Below are positions 7,929-14,342 of a stretch of 14,342 bases of DNA, piece by piece. The stretch is from Boseongicola sp. SB0662_bin_57 (lineage in GTDB: Bacteria; Pseudomonadota; Alphaproteobacteria; Rhodobacterales; Rhodobacteraceae): the NCBI GenBank assembly GCA_009839535.1, contig VXPN01000430.1:1-14342 (forward strand), given 5' to 3'. Both the position numbers and the translations under genes were made by a program. A model generated the notes under the pieces. The model searched no databases. It was not told the origin of the DNA and saw nothing but the letters and a program-made list of their open reading frames with translations. Numbering within the stretch: position 1 is the first letter of the stretch; each line of letters opens with the position of its first letter.

Positions 7929-8900
7929 TCAGCTCCCTGCACTCAACCGTCCTGACATTCCGCGTGGCGGGACGTTGCCGCCCAGACCCTTCGCGATAAC
8001 GGTCACGTTGTGATCGATCATTCCGACATAGGTGCCCTCGTAAGTCCCTGTGGCACCCATCGCGTCCGAGTAGAGCTCGCCGCCAATGCGGACATTCCAG
8101 CCGGTCGCCGCCGTTCCTTCGGCAAGTGCACGGACAAGCCGGTCGGAGACCGAGCTCTCGACAAAGACCGCCGCAATCCGGCGTCCGGCAATGAGATCGA
8201 CAAGCTCGGTCATCCGGTTCAGGCCGGTTTCGCTCTCGGTCGAGATGCCCTGGATTCCGACAACCTCGAAACCGTAGGCGCGGCCGAAATAGTTGAACGC
8301 GTCATGCGCCGTCACCAGCACCCGTGCAGCTTCGGGCACGGTCGAGAGAACCTGGGAGCTGTAGGCAGCCAGCAGCTCTAGCTCGGCGAGAAACGCGTCC
8401 GCGTTGGCGGCAAATGCAGCAGCGCCGTCCGGGTGCGCTGACATCAGGGCATCGCGCGCCGCGAGGACCGCAAGACGCCAGAGGCCGGGATCCATCCAGA
8501 CATGGGGGTCAAAGCGGCCCGCGTAGTCGTCATGCGCGATCCTGCGATCCGTCGGCACCGCCTCGGCAAGCGCCACGACCGGAACGCGGCGAGCGAGTTC
8601 CGTAAGCACGCCCTCCATCTGTGCCTCGAGATAAAGCCCGTTCCAGAGCACGAGATCCGCCTTCGCCGTTGCGACGATGTCCGTCCGGGTCTGGCGATAG
8701 GAATGCGGATCGACGCCCGGGCCCATCAGGGCCTTGACCTCGACAAGGTCGCCGCCAACCCGGCGCGCCGCATCAGCCACCATGCCTGTCGTGGCCACCA
8801 CCTTGAGCGGCCGGCCGGGAGCGGCGGCGGCAGGGACCGACAGGCCGGCGGCAAGAAGGCCGCTGCCCAGCCCCTTCAGCAATGCCCGTCTCGTGACCAT
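7929..8900 (-). CDS. troA: Divalent metal (Mn/Zn) ABC transporter substrate-binding protein, TroA-like
   Basis: Periplasmic cluster A-I metal-binding protein that captures Mn2+ and/or Zn2+ for the TroBCD-like transporter, 323 residues. The N-terminus MVTRRALLKGLGSGLLAAGL resembles a twin-arginine signal and ends near AAAA. Putative metal ligands are His66 in DPHSY, His133 in FDPHVWMD, His199 in TAHDAFNYF and Asp279 in ELYSDAMG. This His-His-His-Asp set is the one known for Treponema TroA and differs from the Glu-containing set of PsaA. The Zn-type His-rich loop of ZnuA is missing. I chose the ATG at 8898-8900 because it puts the signal peptide at the N-terminus; the upstream in-frame extension is regulatory DNA. 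First gene of a four-gene operon. Mn versus Zn cannot be decided by reading. Confidence 0.9.
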   Translation of the reverse strand: MVTRRALLKGLGSGLLAAGLSVPAAAAPGRPLKVVATTGMVADAARRVGGDLVEVKALMGPGVDPHSYRQTRTDIVATAKADLVLWNGLYLEAQMEGVLTELARRVPVVALAEAVPTDRRIAHDDYAGRFDPHVWMDPGLWRLAVLAARDALMSAHPDGAAAFAANADAFLAELELLAAYSSQVLSTVPEAARVLVTAHDAFNYFGRAYGFEVVGIQGISTESETGLNRMTELVDLIAGRRIAAVFVESSVSDRLVRALAEGTAATGWNVRIGGELYSDAMGATGTYEGTYVGMIDHNVTVIAKGLGGNVPPRGMSGRLSAGS

Positions 8901-8918
8901 CGAATCGCACAACCTGTT

Positions 8919-8935
8919 TTGAGAATAAGTCGCAA
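8919..8935 (-). promoter_or_regulatory. Candidate Fur-family operator (Fur/Mur/Zur/Irr type) at the tro promoter
   Basis: The 17-base imperfect dyad TTGAGAATAAGTCGCAA pairs at 6 of 8 symmetric positions and resembles Fur-superfamily sites such as TGATAATNATTATCA and the Irr-type site. It covers the predicted transcription start region of the metal importer, just downstream of its -10 element, where a metal-loaded repressor would block transcription. Which regulator binds is not visible; no fur, mur, zur or mntR gene is in the window. Confidence 0.4.
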
Positions 8936-8953
8936 TTGCGGCATACTTGCGAC
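8929..8953. promoter_or_regulatory. Second dyad over the tro -10 region
   Basis: GTCGCAA at 8929-8935 and TTGCGAC at 8947-8953 are exact 7-base inverted repeats separated by 11 bases. Inside lies the 10-base palindrome CGCAATTGCG at 8931-8940, and a further CGCAA follows at 8959-8963. The dyad spans the proposed -10 of the metal importer and shares its left arm with the Fur-like site. It is probably a repressor-binding site; the protein is unknown. Confidence 0.4.
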
Positions 8954-8972
8954 CCGTTCGCAACAAAGTCAA
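8943..8972 (-). promoter_or_regulatory. Predicted sigma70-type promoter of the troABCD operon
   Basis: Read on the minus strand, TTGACT (8972-8967) forms a good -35 and AAGTAT (8948-8943) a moderate -10, with an 18-base spacer. Transcription would begin near 8936, about 35 bases before the troA ATG. Two dyads overlap the -10 and start region, consistent with metal-dependent repression. This is a prediction from spacing and consensus only. Confidence 0.45.
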
Positions 8973-9006
8973 GCCCTTTGTCCCTGCCGGCCAGAAATTC
9001 CCGGCC

Positions 9007-9037
9007 TTGACCCTCCAGTTGCTGGAATCTTTAAGTC
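9007..9037 (+). promoter_or_regulatory. CueR-activated copA promoter
   Basis: The -35 is TTGACC at 9007-9012 and the -10 TAAGTC at 9032-9037, separated by 19 bases. This overlong spacer is the hallmark of MerR-family activated promoters. Between them is the dyad TCCAG-TTG-CTGGA (9014-9026), and the whole closely matches the known CueR-box pattern CCTTGACC...TTGCTGGAA...TTTAAG of copA promoters. CueR, encoded downstream at 11264-11650, should untwist the spacer on binding Cu(I) and turn on copA. The predicted transcript starts about 7 bases after the -10, almost at the copA ATG. Confidence 0.85.
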
Positions 9038-9044
9038 ATCGAGC

Positions 9045-11267
9045 ATGGAGGACACGGTTCAGTCGACGCAGCGTTTCCGGGTCACGGGACTCCATTGCGC
9101 GTCCTGCAAGGCGCGGCTGGAAGCTGCGCTCGCCGCCGTTCCGGGCATCCGGGAAGCACAGGTCAATCTCGCGGATGCCAGCGCAACGCTCTCCATGCTA
9201 GGCTCCGTGACCCCGCTCAGCATTCAGGACGCAGCAGAACGTTCGGGCTATGGAATCGAGATCGACTCCGGAAGCCTCCCCGAACAGGACGAACGGGAAG
9301 AGACAGCCCGGCTCGCACGCGACACGCTGGTTGCCGCGGCACTGGTCCTGCCGGTCTTCCTTGTCGAAATGGGCGGGCATGTCTTTCCGCCCGTGCATCA
9401 CTTCGTGGCGCAGTCAATCGGACTGCAGGCAAGCTGGATGCTTCAGTTCCTGCTCGTTGGGGTCGCCCTGGCACGACCTGGCCGCCGGTTCTTCGAGAGC
9501 GGCGTGCCGTCCCTGCTGCGAGGCCACCCCGACATGAACGCCCTGGTCGCGCTGGGCACCTCGGCGGCATTCGGGTTTTCGACGGTTGCAACGTTTCTTC
9601 CCTCACTGCTCCCGGCCGGCGCACGGGCGGTCTATTTCGAGGCGGCGGGCGTGATCATCGTGCTGATCCTCTTCGGCCGGTTGCTGGAGGCGCGGGCCCG
9701 GGGCAAGGCGGGCTCGGCAATCCAGGCCCTGATCGGACTGCAACCGCAAGCTGCACGGGTCGTGACCGAAAGCGGCGAGGAGGATCGCCTGATCGAACGC
9801 CTTCAGCCTGGCGACCTCGTCCGAGTACGCCCTGGCGAGCGGGTTCCGGTGGACGGGATCGTCTCGGAGGGCAGTTCGCTGGTTGACGAGAGCATGCTGA
9901 CCGGCGAACCCCTGCCAGTGCACAAGGGTGACGGCGACGCCGTCACAGGTGCAACCGTGAACGGCGAGGGCGCTCTCCTGGTACGGGCGACGCGGGTCGG
10001 TCGCGACACCGTGCTGGCGACGATCGTCCGGATGGTGCGAGACGCGCAAGCCGCGCGCCTTCCCGTCGAGGCACTGGTCGACCGGGTCACCGCGTGGTTC
10101 GTGCCAGCGGTCATGCTGGTCGCTGTCGCGACCGTGGCGACCTGGCTTGCCTTCGTGCCGGAACTCGCACTTGTCGCCGGCGTTTCAGTCCTGATCATCG
10201 CCTGTCCCTGCGCCATGGGACTCGCCGTGCCGACATCGATCATGACCGGAACGGGACGCGCCGCGGAACTCGGCGTGCTGTTCCGGCGAGGCGATGCGCT
10301 GCAGCGCCTGAGCAGCGTCGACACGATCGCCTTCGACAAGACGGGCACGCTGACCGAAGGGACGCCCCGACTGACACACGTGCAAGTTGCCAAGGGCTTT
10401 GAACGTCCGGAGGTGCTCAGGACCGCGGCGGCGGTCGAGGCACTGTCAGCACATCCCGTCGCGCAGGCCGTCACGAATGCCGCCGAGAATTGGCCGGAGG
10501 CTGAAGGTTTCCAGTCCCTGTCCGGTCGCGGCGTCGTGGCGACGGTCGGCAACCAGCTCGTGCGGATCGGCTCGGCGCGGATGATGACCGAGGCCGGAAT
10601 TGACATCTCCGCGCTGGCAGATGCGGCCAAGGCACGCGCCCGGCTCGGCGAAACCGCGTTCTTTGTCAGCATCGGCGCCCGGCTGGCAGCCATTCTGTCG
10701 GTCGCGGACCCGGTGAAGGACACCGCCGTCCACGCAGTCGGCGACCTGAGCGCCGGTGGCCACAAGGTCGCCCTGGTCTCAGGCGACGGTCGCGATGCGG
10801 CGGAGGCAATCGCGCAGCGGCTGGGGATAACGGATGTCTTCTCGGACGCGCTGCCGGAAGCCAAGGCTGCCATCATCCATGATCTTTCGCGCCCGGGCAT
10901 GCTTGCCTTTGTCGGCGACGGCATCAACGACGCGCCCGCACTCGCGACCGCGGATGTAGGCATAGCCATTGGCACCGGCACCGATGTCGCGATCGAATCC
11001 GCCGACGTGGTCCTGACGTCCGGCGATCCTCGAGGAGTCGTCACGGCCATCGGCCTCAGCCGCGACACGATGCGGAACGTCCGGCAGAACCTGGCCTGGG
11101 CCTTCGGTTACAACATCCTGCTGATCCCGGTGGCGGCGGGCGCGCTCTACCCTGCATTCGGCATCCTGTTGTCTCCAATGCTTGCCGCAGCGGCCATGGC
11201 GCTTTCCAGCGTCGCCGTCGTGACCAATGCGCTCAGGCTGCGCGGCTCGGAAGGAAAGTTGACATGA
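9045..11267 (+). CDS. copA: Cu(I)-exporting P1B-1 type ATPase CopA
   Basis: Inner-membrane pump that exports cytoplasmic Cu(I) using ATP, 740 residues. A single N-terminal heavy-metal-associated domain carries GLHCASC with Cys18 and Cys21. Then follow the actuator TGE at 286-288, the membrane CPC at 387-389, the phosphorylated Asp431 in DKTGT, the HP motif with His470 in SAHP, and GDGIND at 624-629. The late helices contain the YN and MALSS motifs. CPC plus YN plus MxxSS is the known Cu(I)-selective (P1B-1) set. I chose the ATG at 9045 because upstream in-frame codons run into the CueR promoter and no usable start codon lies between. There is no Shine-Dalgarno sequence before it. The stop overlaps the cueR start by 4 bases. 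Confidence 0.95.
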   Translation: MEDTVQSTQRFRVTGLHCASCKARLEAALAAVPGIREAQVNLADASATLSMLGSVTPLSIQDAAERSGYGIEIDSGSLPEQDEREETARLARDTLVAAALVLPVFLVEMGGHVFPPVHHFVAQSIGLQASWMLQFLLVGVALARPGRRFFESGVPSLLRGHPDMNALVALGTSAAFGFSTVATFLPSLLPAGARAVYFEAAGVIIVLILFGRLLEARARGKAGSAIQALIGLQPQAARVVTESGEEDRLIERLQPGDLVRVRPGERVPVDGIVSEGSSLVDESMLTGEPLPVHKGDGDAVTGATVNGEGALLVRATRVGRDTVLATIVRMVRDAQAARLPVEALVDRVTAWFVPAVMLVAVATVATWLAFVPELALVAGVSVLIIACPCAMGLAVPTSIMTGTGRAAELGVLFRRGDALQRLSSVDTIAFDKTGTLTEGTPRLTHVQVAKGFERPEVLRTAAAVEALSAHPVAQAVTNAAENWPEAEGFQSLSGRGVVATVGNQLVRIGSARMMTEAGIDISALADAAKARARLGETAFFVSIGARLAAILSVADPVKDTAVHAVGDLSAGGHKVALVSGDGRDAAEAIAQRLGITDVFSDALPEAKAAIIHDLSRPGMLAFVGDGINDAPALATADVGIAIGTGTDVAIESADVVLTSGDPRGVVTAIGLSRDTMRNVRQNLAWAFGYNILLIPVAAGALYPAFGILLSPMLAAAAMALSSVAVVTNALRLRGSEGKLT

Positions 11268-11650
11268 ACATTGGCGAAGCGGCCAAGGCCGCCGGCCTGC
11301 CGGTCAAGACGATCCGATATTACGAGGAAATCGGCCTGGTGCGGCCCGCCCGGAGCGAAAACGGATACCGCGTGTTTGCCGAATCCGACCTCCACAAGCT
11401 GAACTTCCTCGGACGGTCACGCGCGCTCGGCTTCTCGATCGCGGATTGCCGCGCGCTCCTCGCGCTTTACGAGGACGGAACGCGGCCAAGCGCGGAAGTG
11501 CGCGAGATCGCCGAGCGTCATCTCGCAGGCATCGAAGGCAAGATCACCGACCTCCAGTCCCTGCGAGACACGTTGGCCCATCTGGTCGCAAGCTGCGCAG
11601 GCGATGCGAGACCGGACTGCCCGATTCTCGACAATCTGAGCGGCGACTGA
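11264..11650 (+). CDS. cueR: Copper-responsive MerR-family activator CueR
   Basis: Cytoplasmic Cu(I) sensor that binds the spacer of the copA promoter and activates it when metallated, 128 residues. The N-terminal winged-helix region has the MerR pattern IGEAAKAAGLPVKTIRYYEE followed by RSENGYRVF. A dimerisation helix runs through the middle. The metal loop holds Cys111 and Cys119 in CAGDARPDCPIL, with 7 residues between the cysteines as in E. coli CueR (Cys112/Cys120). Ser76 in RPSAEV corresponds to Ser77 of E. coli CueR, the residue associated with monovalent-metal sensing. The start is preceded by AAGGAAAG and overlaps the copA stop as ATGA. A matching CueR promoter lies before copA, so the gene probably enhances its own expression. 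Confidence 0.94.
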   Translation: MNIGEAAKAAGLPVKTIRYYEEIGLVRPARSENGYRVFAESDLHKLNFLGRSRALGFSIADCRALLALYEDGTRPSAEVREIAERHLAGIEGKITDLQSLRDTLAHLVASCAGDARPDCPILDNLSGD

Positions 11651-11787
11651 CTCGGGCAGCCAGGCCGGGCGGAAGCGCGTCGGCCCATGCCCGGATCTCT
11701 GCCGGGCGCGAACATCAAGGGCAAGTGCGAGTGTGTCCAATCGGCATCGAAGACACGGGACGCCGCCGGCATGGCCGCGCGGCCTTC

Positions 11788-11816
11788 TTGGAATCGTCGC
11801 AAGGGAGTGCTACAGC
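11788..11816 (+). promoter_or_regulatory. Possible promoter for rsfS-rlmH
   Basis: TTGGAA at 11788-11793 and TACAGC at 11811-11816 are 17 bases apart, a plausible sigma70-type pair with moderate matches. Transcription would start near 11823, leaving about 50 bases of leader that includes the strong ribosome-binding site AAGGAGG at 11861-11867. The 225-base gap after cueR otherwise shows no gene. It has a GC-rich hairpin at 11689-11707 without a T-run. Confidence 0.35.
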
Positions 11817-11875
11817 TTTGGCATTCAAGCGCGGAAGTCTCCGGTTTCGCGCAACAGGCAAAGGAGGACAAGGTC

Positions 11876-12301
11876 CTGTCACAAGTCAAGGACGCGGTCC
11901 GTGGCGAGGCCGCCGAGAACGCCGGAACTGCCGTGTCCGGCAATGCCAACATCCTCACGAGCGAATCGCTCGTAGGCGTCATCCTGACATCGCTGAACGA
12001 CACCAAGGCCAAGAAGGTCGTGAAGATCGACCTCCGCGGCAAGAGCCAGATTGCGGACTGGATGGTCATCGCCTCCGGCGGTTCGTCGCGGCAGGTGACG
12101 GCCATTTCCGAACATCTCGTGGACAGGTTGAAACAGGATCACGGTCGCCTCTCCAGGATCGAGGGAAAGGATGCCGGCGACTGGGTGCTGATCGACCTCG
12201 GAGATGCAATTGTCCATGTCTTCAGGCCGGAAGTGCGCGAGTTCTACCAGCTCGAGAAACTATGGATGACGCCGGGCCAGGCCGCCGCGTCCGGCACGTG
12301 A
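11876..12301 (+). CDS. rsfS: Ribosomal silencing factor RsfS
   Basis: RsfS (Iojap/DUF143 family) binds ribosomal protein uL14 on the large subunit and blocks subunit joining, damping translation in starvation. The core domain is clear: KKVVKIDLRGKSQIADWMVI, then ASGGSSRQV, KDAGDWVLIDLGDAIVHVF and REFYQLEKLW. From the CTG at 11876 the protein is 141 residues, within the family's usual range. I chose this rare start because AAGGAGG at 11861-11867 sits 8 bases before it and no ATG, GTG or TTG occurs in frame near that site. The longer ATG starts at 11687 and 11771 would place the strong ribosome-binding site inside the gene and add 35-63 residues with no family resemblance. rlmH follows after 13 bases, a common pairing. 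Confidence 0.9.
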   Translation: MSQVKDAVRGEAAENAGTAVSGNANILTSESLVGVILTSLNDTKAKKVVKIDLRGKSQIADWMVIASGGSSRQVTAISEHLVDRLKQDHGRLSRIEGKDAGDWVLIDLGDAIVHVFRPEVREFYQLEKLWMTPGQAAASGT

Positions 12302-12314
12302 GTCTCCACGCGCA

Positions 12315-12782
12315 ATGAAGCTGCAAGTCGCGGCAGTCGGTCGGCTCAGGCCTGGCCCCGAAGCCGACCTCGTCAGCGACTATCTTGCACGGGCCGGAAG
12401 GACCGGAAGGCAGGTCGGAATCGGCCCCGTGGACATCCAGGAAGTCGAAGCCCGGAAGGGCGGCACGCAGGAAGAGGCCAGGCTTCTCGCGAAAGCGACG
12501 GCCGGCACGAAGCCGCTGGTGGTGCTTGACGAGCGCGGCACCTCTCTGAATTCACCCGGCCTGGCAGCGAGACTCGAAGCATGGCGCGACCTCGGCCACC
12601 GTCAGGCCACCTTCGTCATCGGCGGCGCCGACGGCGTCGCGTCGACGCTCCGGGATCGGGCAGACCTTGTCCTCAGCCTTGGACCCATGGTCTGGCCGCA
12701 CATGCTGGTGCGCGTCATGCTGGCCGAACAACTCTACCGCTCGGTTTCGATCCTGTCGGGCAGCCCGTATCACAGGGAGTGA
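12315..12782 (+). CDS. rlmH: 23S rRNA pseudouridine1915 N3-methyltransferase RlmH
   Basis: SPOUT-class methyltransferase that uses S-adenosylmethionine to methylate N3 of pseudouridine 1915 in helix 69 of 23S rRNA on assembled ribosomes. The 155-residue protein is full length for the family (about 155-160). It starts MKLQVAAVGRLR. LVVLDERGTSLNS lies near residue 60-75, the knotted cofactor-binding FVIGGADGV near residue 100, and the C-terminus has LAEQLYRSVSILSGSPYHRE, where the terminal YHRE-type end is strongly conserved. It lies 13 bases after rsfS and is presumably cotranscribed; both act on the large ribosomal subunit. The ribosome-binding site before the ATG is weak, so translation may depend on rsfS. 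Confidence 0.96.
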   Translation: MKLQVAAVGRLRPGPEADLVSDYLARAGRTGRQVGIGPVDIQEVEARKGGTQEEARLLAKATAGTKPLVVLDERGTSLNSPGLAARLEAWRDLGHRQATFVIGGADGVASTLRDRADLVLSLGPMVWPHMLVRVMLAEQLYRSVSILSGSPYHRE

Positions 12783-13080
12783 GCGCAAGGACCGCGCCGC
12801 GGCGCAGGCAGCCACCCGCAAGCGCACCTGGCGGGATTCATGTCCAATGGCGCCGAGCCGTCACCCGCCACCGTTCACGCAGCGATGCCGGGGGCGTCTC
12901 CCTCGATGATCTCCTGGATTCCTGCGAAACCCGGACGTGCCCGGTCCCTCGCCTCTGATCGGGGCGATCCCGACCCGGCGGGGCCTCCATGGCAGATGCA
13001 TCCACCCGATTGCGAAGTTCGGCTGCCGAACGGGCCGGGCCGGGCGCAGCTCCTTGGCCAACCCTCGTCCAGGCACGCCG
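12783..13080. other. Convergent non-coding gap between rlmH and glpK
   Basis: This 298-base stretch lies between the rlmH stop and the glpK stop. Short open frames cross it, but they have no recognisable family, no good ribosome-binding site and proline/arginine-rich compositions typical of chance GC-rich frames. It contains a 12-base palindrome GCGCCGCGGCGC at 12794-12805 and a 6-bp hairpin GTTCGG-CTG-CCGAAC at 13017-13031. Neither is followed by a T-run, so neither is a clear terminator. Confidence 0.5.
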
Positions 13081-14342
13081 TCAGACTGCCATCGTGGCCT
13101 CGACGGCGGATTTCCAGCGGGCGTATTTCGCGTCACGCGTGCCCGCGGCCATGTCGGGGACGAAACGGCGCTCGAATGCACGGCCGGCCGCGAATGCCGC
13201 TGCGTCCGGGTAGACGCCCGCCTTCATGCCGGCGAGCCAGGCCGCCCCGAGCGCTGTCGTCTCCAGCACCTCGGGCCGGTCGACGGGCATCCCGGTCACG
13301 TCCGCGAGAAACTGCATGGTCCAGTCGCTGGCCGCCATGCCGCCATCGACCCGAAGGACGCCCCCGGAAAGAGCGGGCGAATCCGCCTGCATCGCCTCGA
13401 GAAGATCGCGGGTCTGGAAACCGACGCTTTCGAGGGCCGCGCGCGCAAGTTCGTTGGGACCCGAGTTGCGGACAAGGCCGAAGACCGCGCCACGGCAATC
13501 GGGCTTCCAGTAGGGCGCACCGAGGCCGGTGAAGGCAGGCACGAGCGTAAGCGACTGTTCCGGGTCGGAGGCTTCGGCCATGGCCTGGGTTTCGCCCGCC
13601 TCGGAGATCAGCTTCAGCCCGTCGCGCAGCCATTGCACGACGGCGCCTGCGATGAAGATCGCGCCCTCAAGCGCATAGGTCGGCTTGCCTTCGAGCTGAT
13701 AGCCAATGGTTGTCAGCAACCTGTTTTCCGAGCGCACGGGAGCGGCGCCCGTGTTGAGAAGAGCGAAGCACCCCGTCCCGTACGTGGACTTCATCATGCC
13801 GCTCTCGAAGCAGGCCTGTCCGACGGTGGCCGCCTGCTGGTCGCCCGCAACACCGAGAATGGGGATGGAACCTCCGAGGACATCCGGGGTCGTGGTGCCG
13901 AATTCCGCTGCGCAGTCACGCACCTCCGGCAGCATCCGGACCGGAATGTCCAGCAACTCGCACATTGTCGAGGACCAACGCCCCTCGTGGATGTCATACA
14001 GCATCGTCCGAGCGGCGTTCGTGGCATCGGTCACGTGGGCGGCGCCACCCGTCAGTCGCCAGATGAGCCACGTGTCGACGGTCCCGAAAAGCAGTTCGCC
14101 GGCAGCCGCGCGGTCGCGCGCGCCATCAGCCTGATCGAGAATCCACTTGAGCTTGGTGGACGAGAAGTAGGGGTCGAAGACCAGTCCTGTCTTGGCCGTG
14201 ACGGTTTCCTCATGTCCCGCCTTCACCATTTCGGCGCAGTAGCCCGACGTGCGGCGGTCCTGCCAGACAATGGCGTTGTGCACGGCTCTGCCGGTTGCCT
14301 TGTCCCAGACAAGCGTGGTCTCGCGCTGGTTCGTGATGCCGA
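13081..14342 (-). CDS. glpK: Glycerol kinase GlpK (5' end outside window)
   Basis: FGGY-family kinase that phosphorylates glycerol to glycerol 3-phosphate in the cytoplasm, trapping it for catabolism or lipid synthesis. The window holds the last 419 residues of a protein normally about 500 long; the reading frame stays open to the window edge, beginning GITNQRETTLVWDKATGRAV. Seen motifs are NAIVWQDRRT, YFSSTKLKWIL, GTVDTWLIWRLTGG followed by HVTDATNAARTMLYDI, GDQQAATVGQ, STYGTGCFALLNTG and TGLGAPYWKPDCRGAVFG. The C-terminal LRVDGGMAASDWTMQFLADV helps form the nucleotide site. Together they are diagnostic of GlpK rather than xylulose or ribulose kinase. It is convergent with rlmH. No other glp gene is visible, so operon partners, if any, lie upstream. 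Confidence 0.96.
   Translation of the reverse strand, partial: GITNQRETTLVWDKATGRAVHNAIVWQDRRTSGYCAEMVKAGHEETVTAKTGLVFDPYFSSTKLKWILDQADGARDRAAAGELLFGTVDTWLIWRLTGGAAHVTDATNAARTMLYDIHEGRWSSTMCELLDIPVRMLPEVRDCAAEFGTTTPDVLGGSIPILGVAGDQQAATVGQACFESGMMKSTYGTGCFALLNTGAAPVRSENRLLTTIGYQLEGKPTYALEGAIFIAGAVVQWLRDGLKLISEAGETQAMAEASDPEQSLTLVPAFTGLGAPYWKPDCRGAVFGLVRNSGPNELARAALESVGFQTRDLLEAMQADSPALSGGVLRVDGGMAASDWTMQFLADVTGMPVDRPEVLETTALGAAWLAGMKAGVYPDAAAFAAGRAFERRFVPDMAAGTRDAKYARWKSAVEATMAV

Noticed and set aside
8502..9044. Possible 181-residue N-terminal extension of copA.
   Set aside because: It is antisense to troA and runs through both promoters; CopA homology starts just after the ATG at 9045.
11689..11707. 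GC-rich hairpin (GCCCGG/CCGGGC) after cueR as a terminator.
   Set aside because: Only a 6-bp stem and no T-run follow; not enough to call a terminator.
11687..11875. Longer rsfS start at the ATG at 11687 or 11771.
   Set aside because: The extension has no family resemblance and would bury the strong AAGGAGG site inside the gene.
12840..13532. Plus-strand open frame covering the rlmH-glpK gap.
   Set aside because: Proline/arginine-rich chance frame running antisense into glpK, with no family similarity.

Overview
The window is GC-rich, densely packed bacterial DNA with short intergenic gaps, many 4-base start/stop overlaps and mostly full-length conserved proteins. The protein families and arrangement (long-form UrtB, troABCD-type metal transporter, copA-cueR, rsfS-rlmH) fit an alphaproteobacterium, most likely Rhodobacterales. 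That placement is inferred from protein style and not from a marker gene. I see no mobile element, CRISPR array, tRNA or rRNA.

Layout. (1) Positions 1-4967, plus strand: the end of urtA followed by urtB, urtC, urtD and urtE, a complete high-affinity urea ABC importer apart from the missing 5' part of urtA. A perfect 10-bp stem-loop sits between urtA and urtB. (2) Positions 5011-8900, minus strand: a four-gene divalent-metal importer (binding protein, ATPase, two permeases; troABCD/mntABCD type, Mn and/or Zn) transcribed towards the urt operon. (3) Positions 8901-9044: a compact divergent control region. It holds a sigma70-like promoter with dyad operators for the metal importer and a textbook CueR-type promoter for the copper ATPase. 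(4) Positions 9045-11650, plus strand: copA, a P1B-1 Cu(I) exporter, translationally coupled to cueR, its copper-sensing MerR-family activator. (5) Positions 11876-12782, plus strand: rsfS and rlmH, two ribosome-associated housekeeping genes; rsfS appears to start at CTG. (6) Positions 12783-13080: a non-coding convergent gap. (7) Positions 13081-14342, minus strand: glpK, glycerol kinase, cut by the window end.

How the parts work together. UrtA captures urea, UrtB and UrtC form the channel and UrtD and UrtE power it; no urease gene is visible here. The metal region pairs import of Mn/Zn with export of Cu(I) from back-to-back promoters, so metal starvation and copper excess are each sensed at opposite ends of one roughly 140-bp region. 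CueR lies in the operon it activates, which would give positive feedback.

I found no convincing undescribed system. The points most worth checking are the apparently leaderless copA transcript, the dyad operators at the tro promoter, the CTG start of rsfS, the urtA-urtB stem-loop and the soluble tail on the first metal permease.
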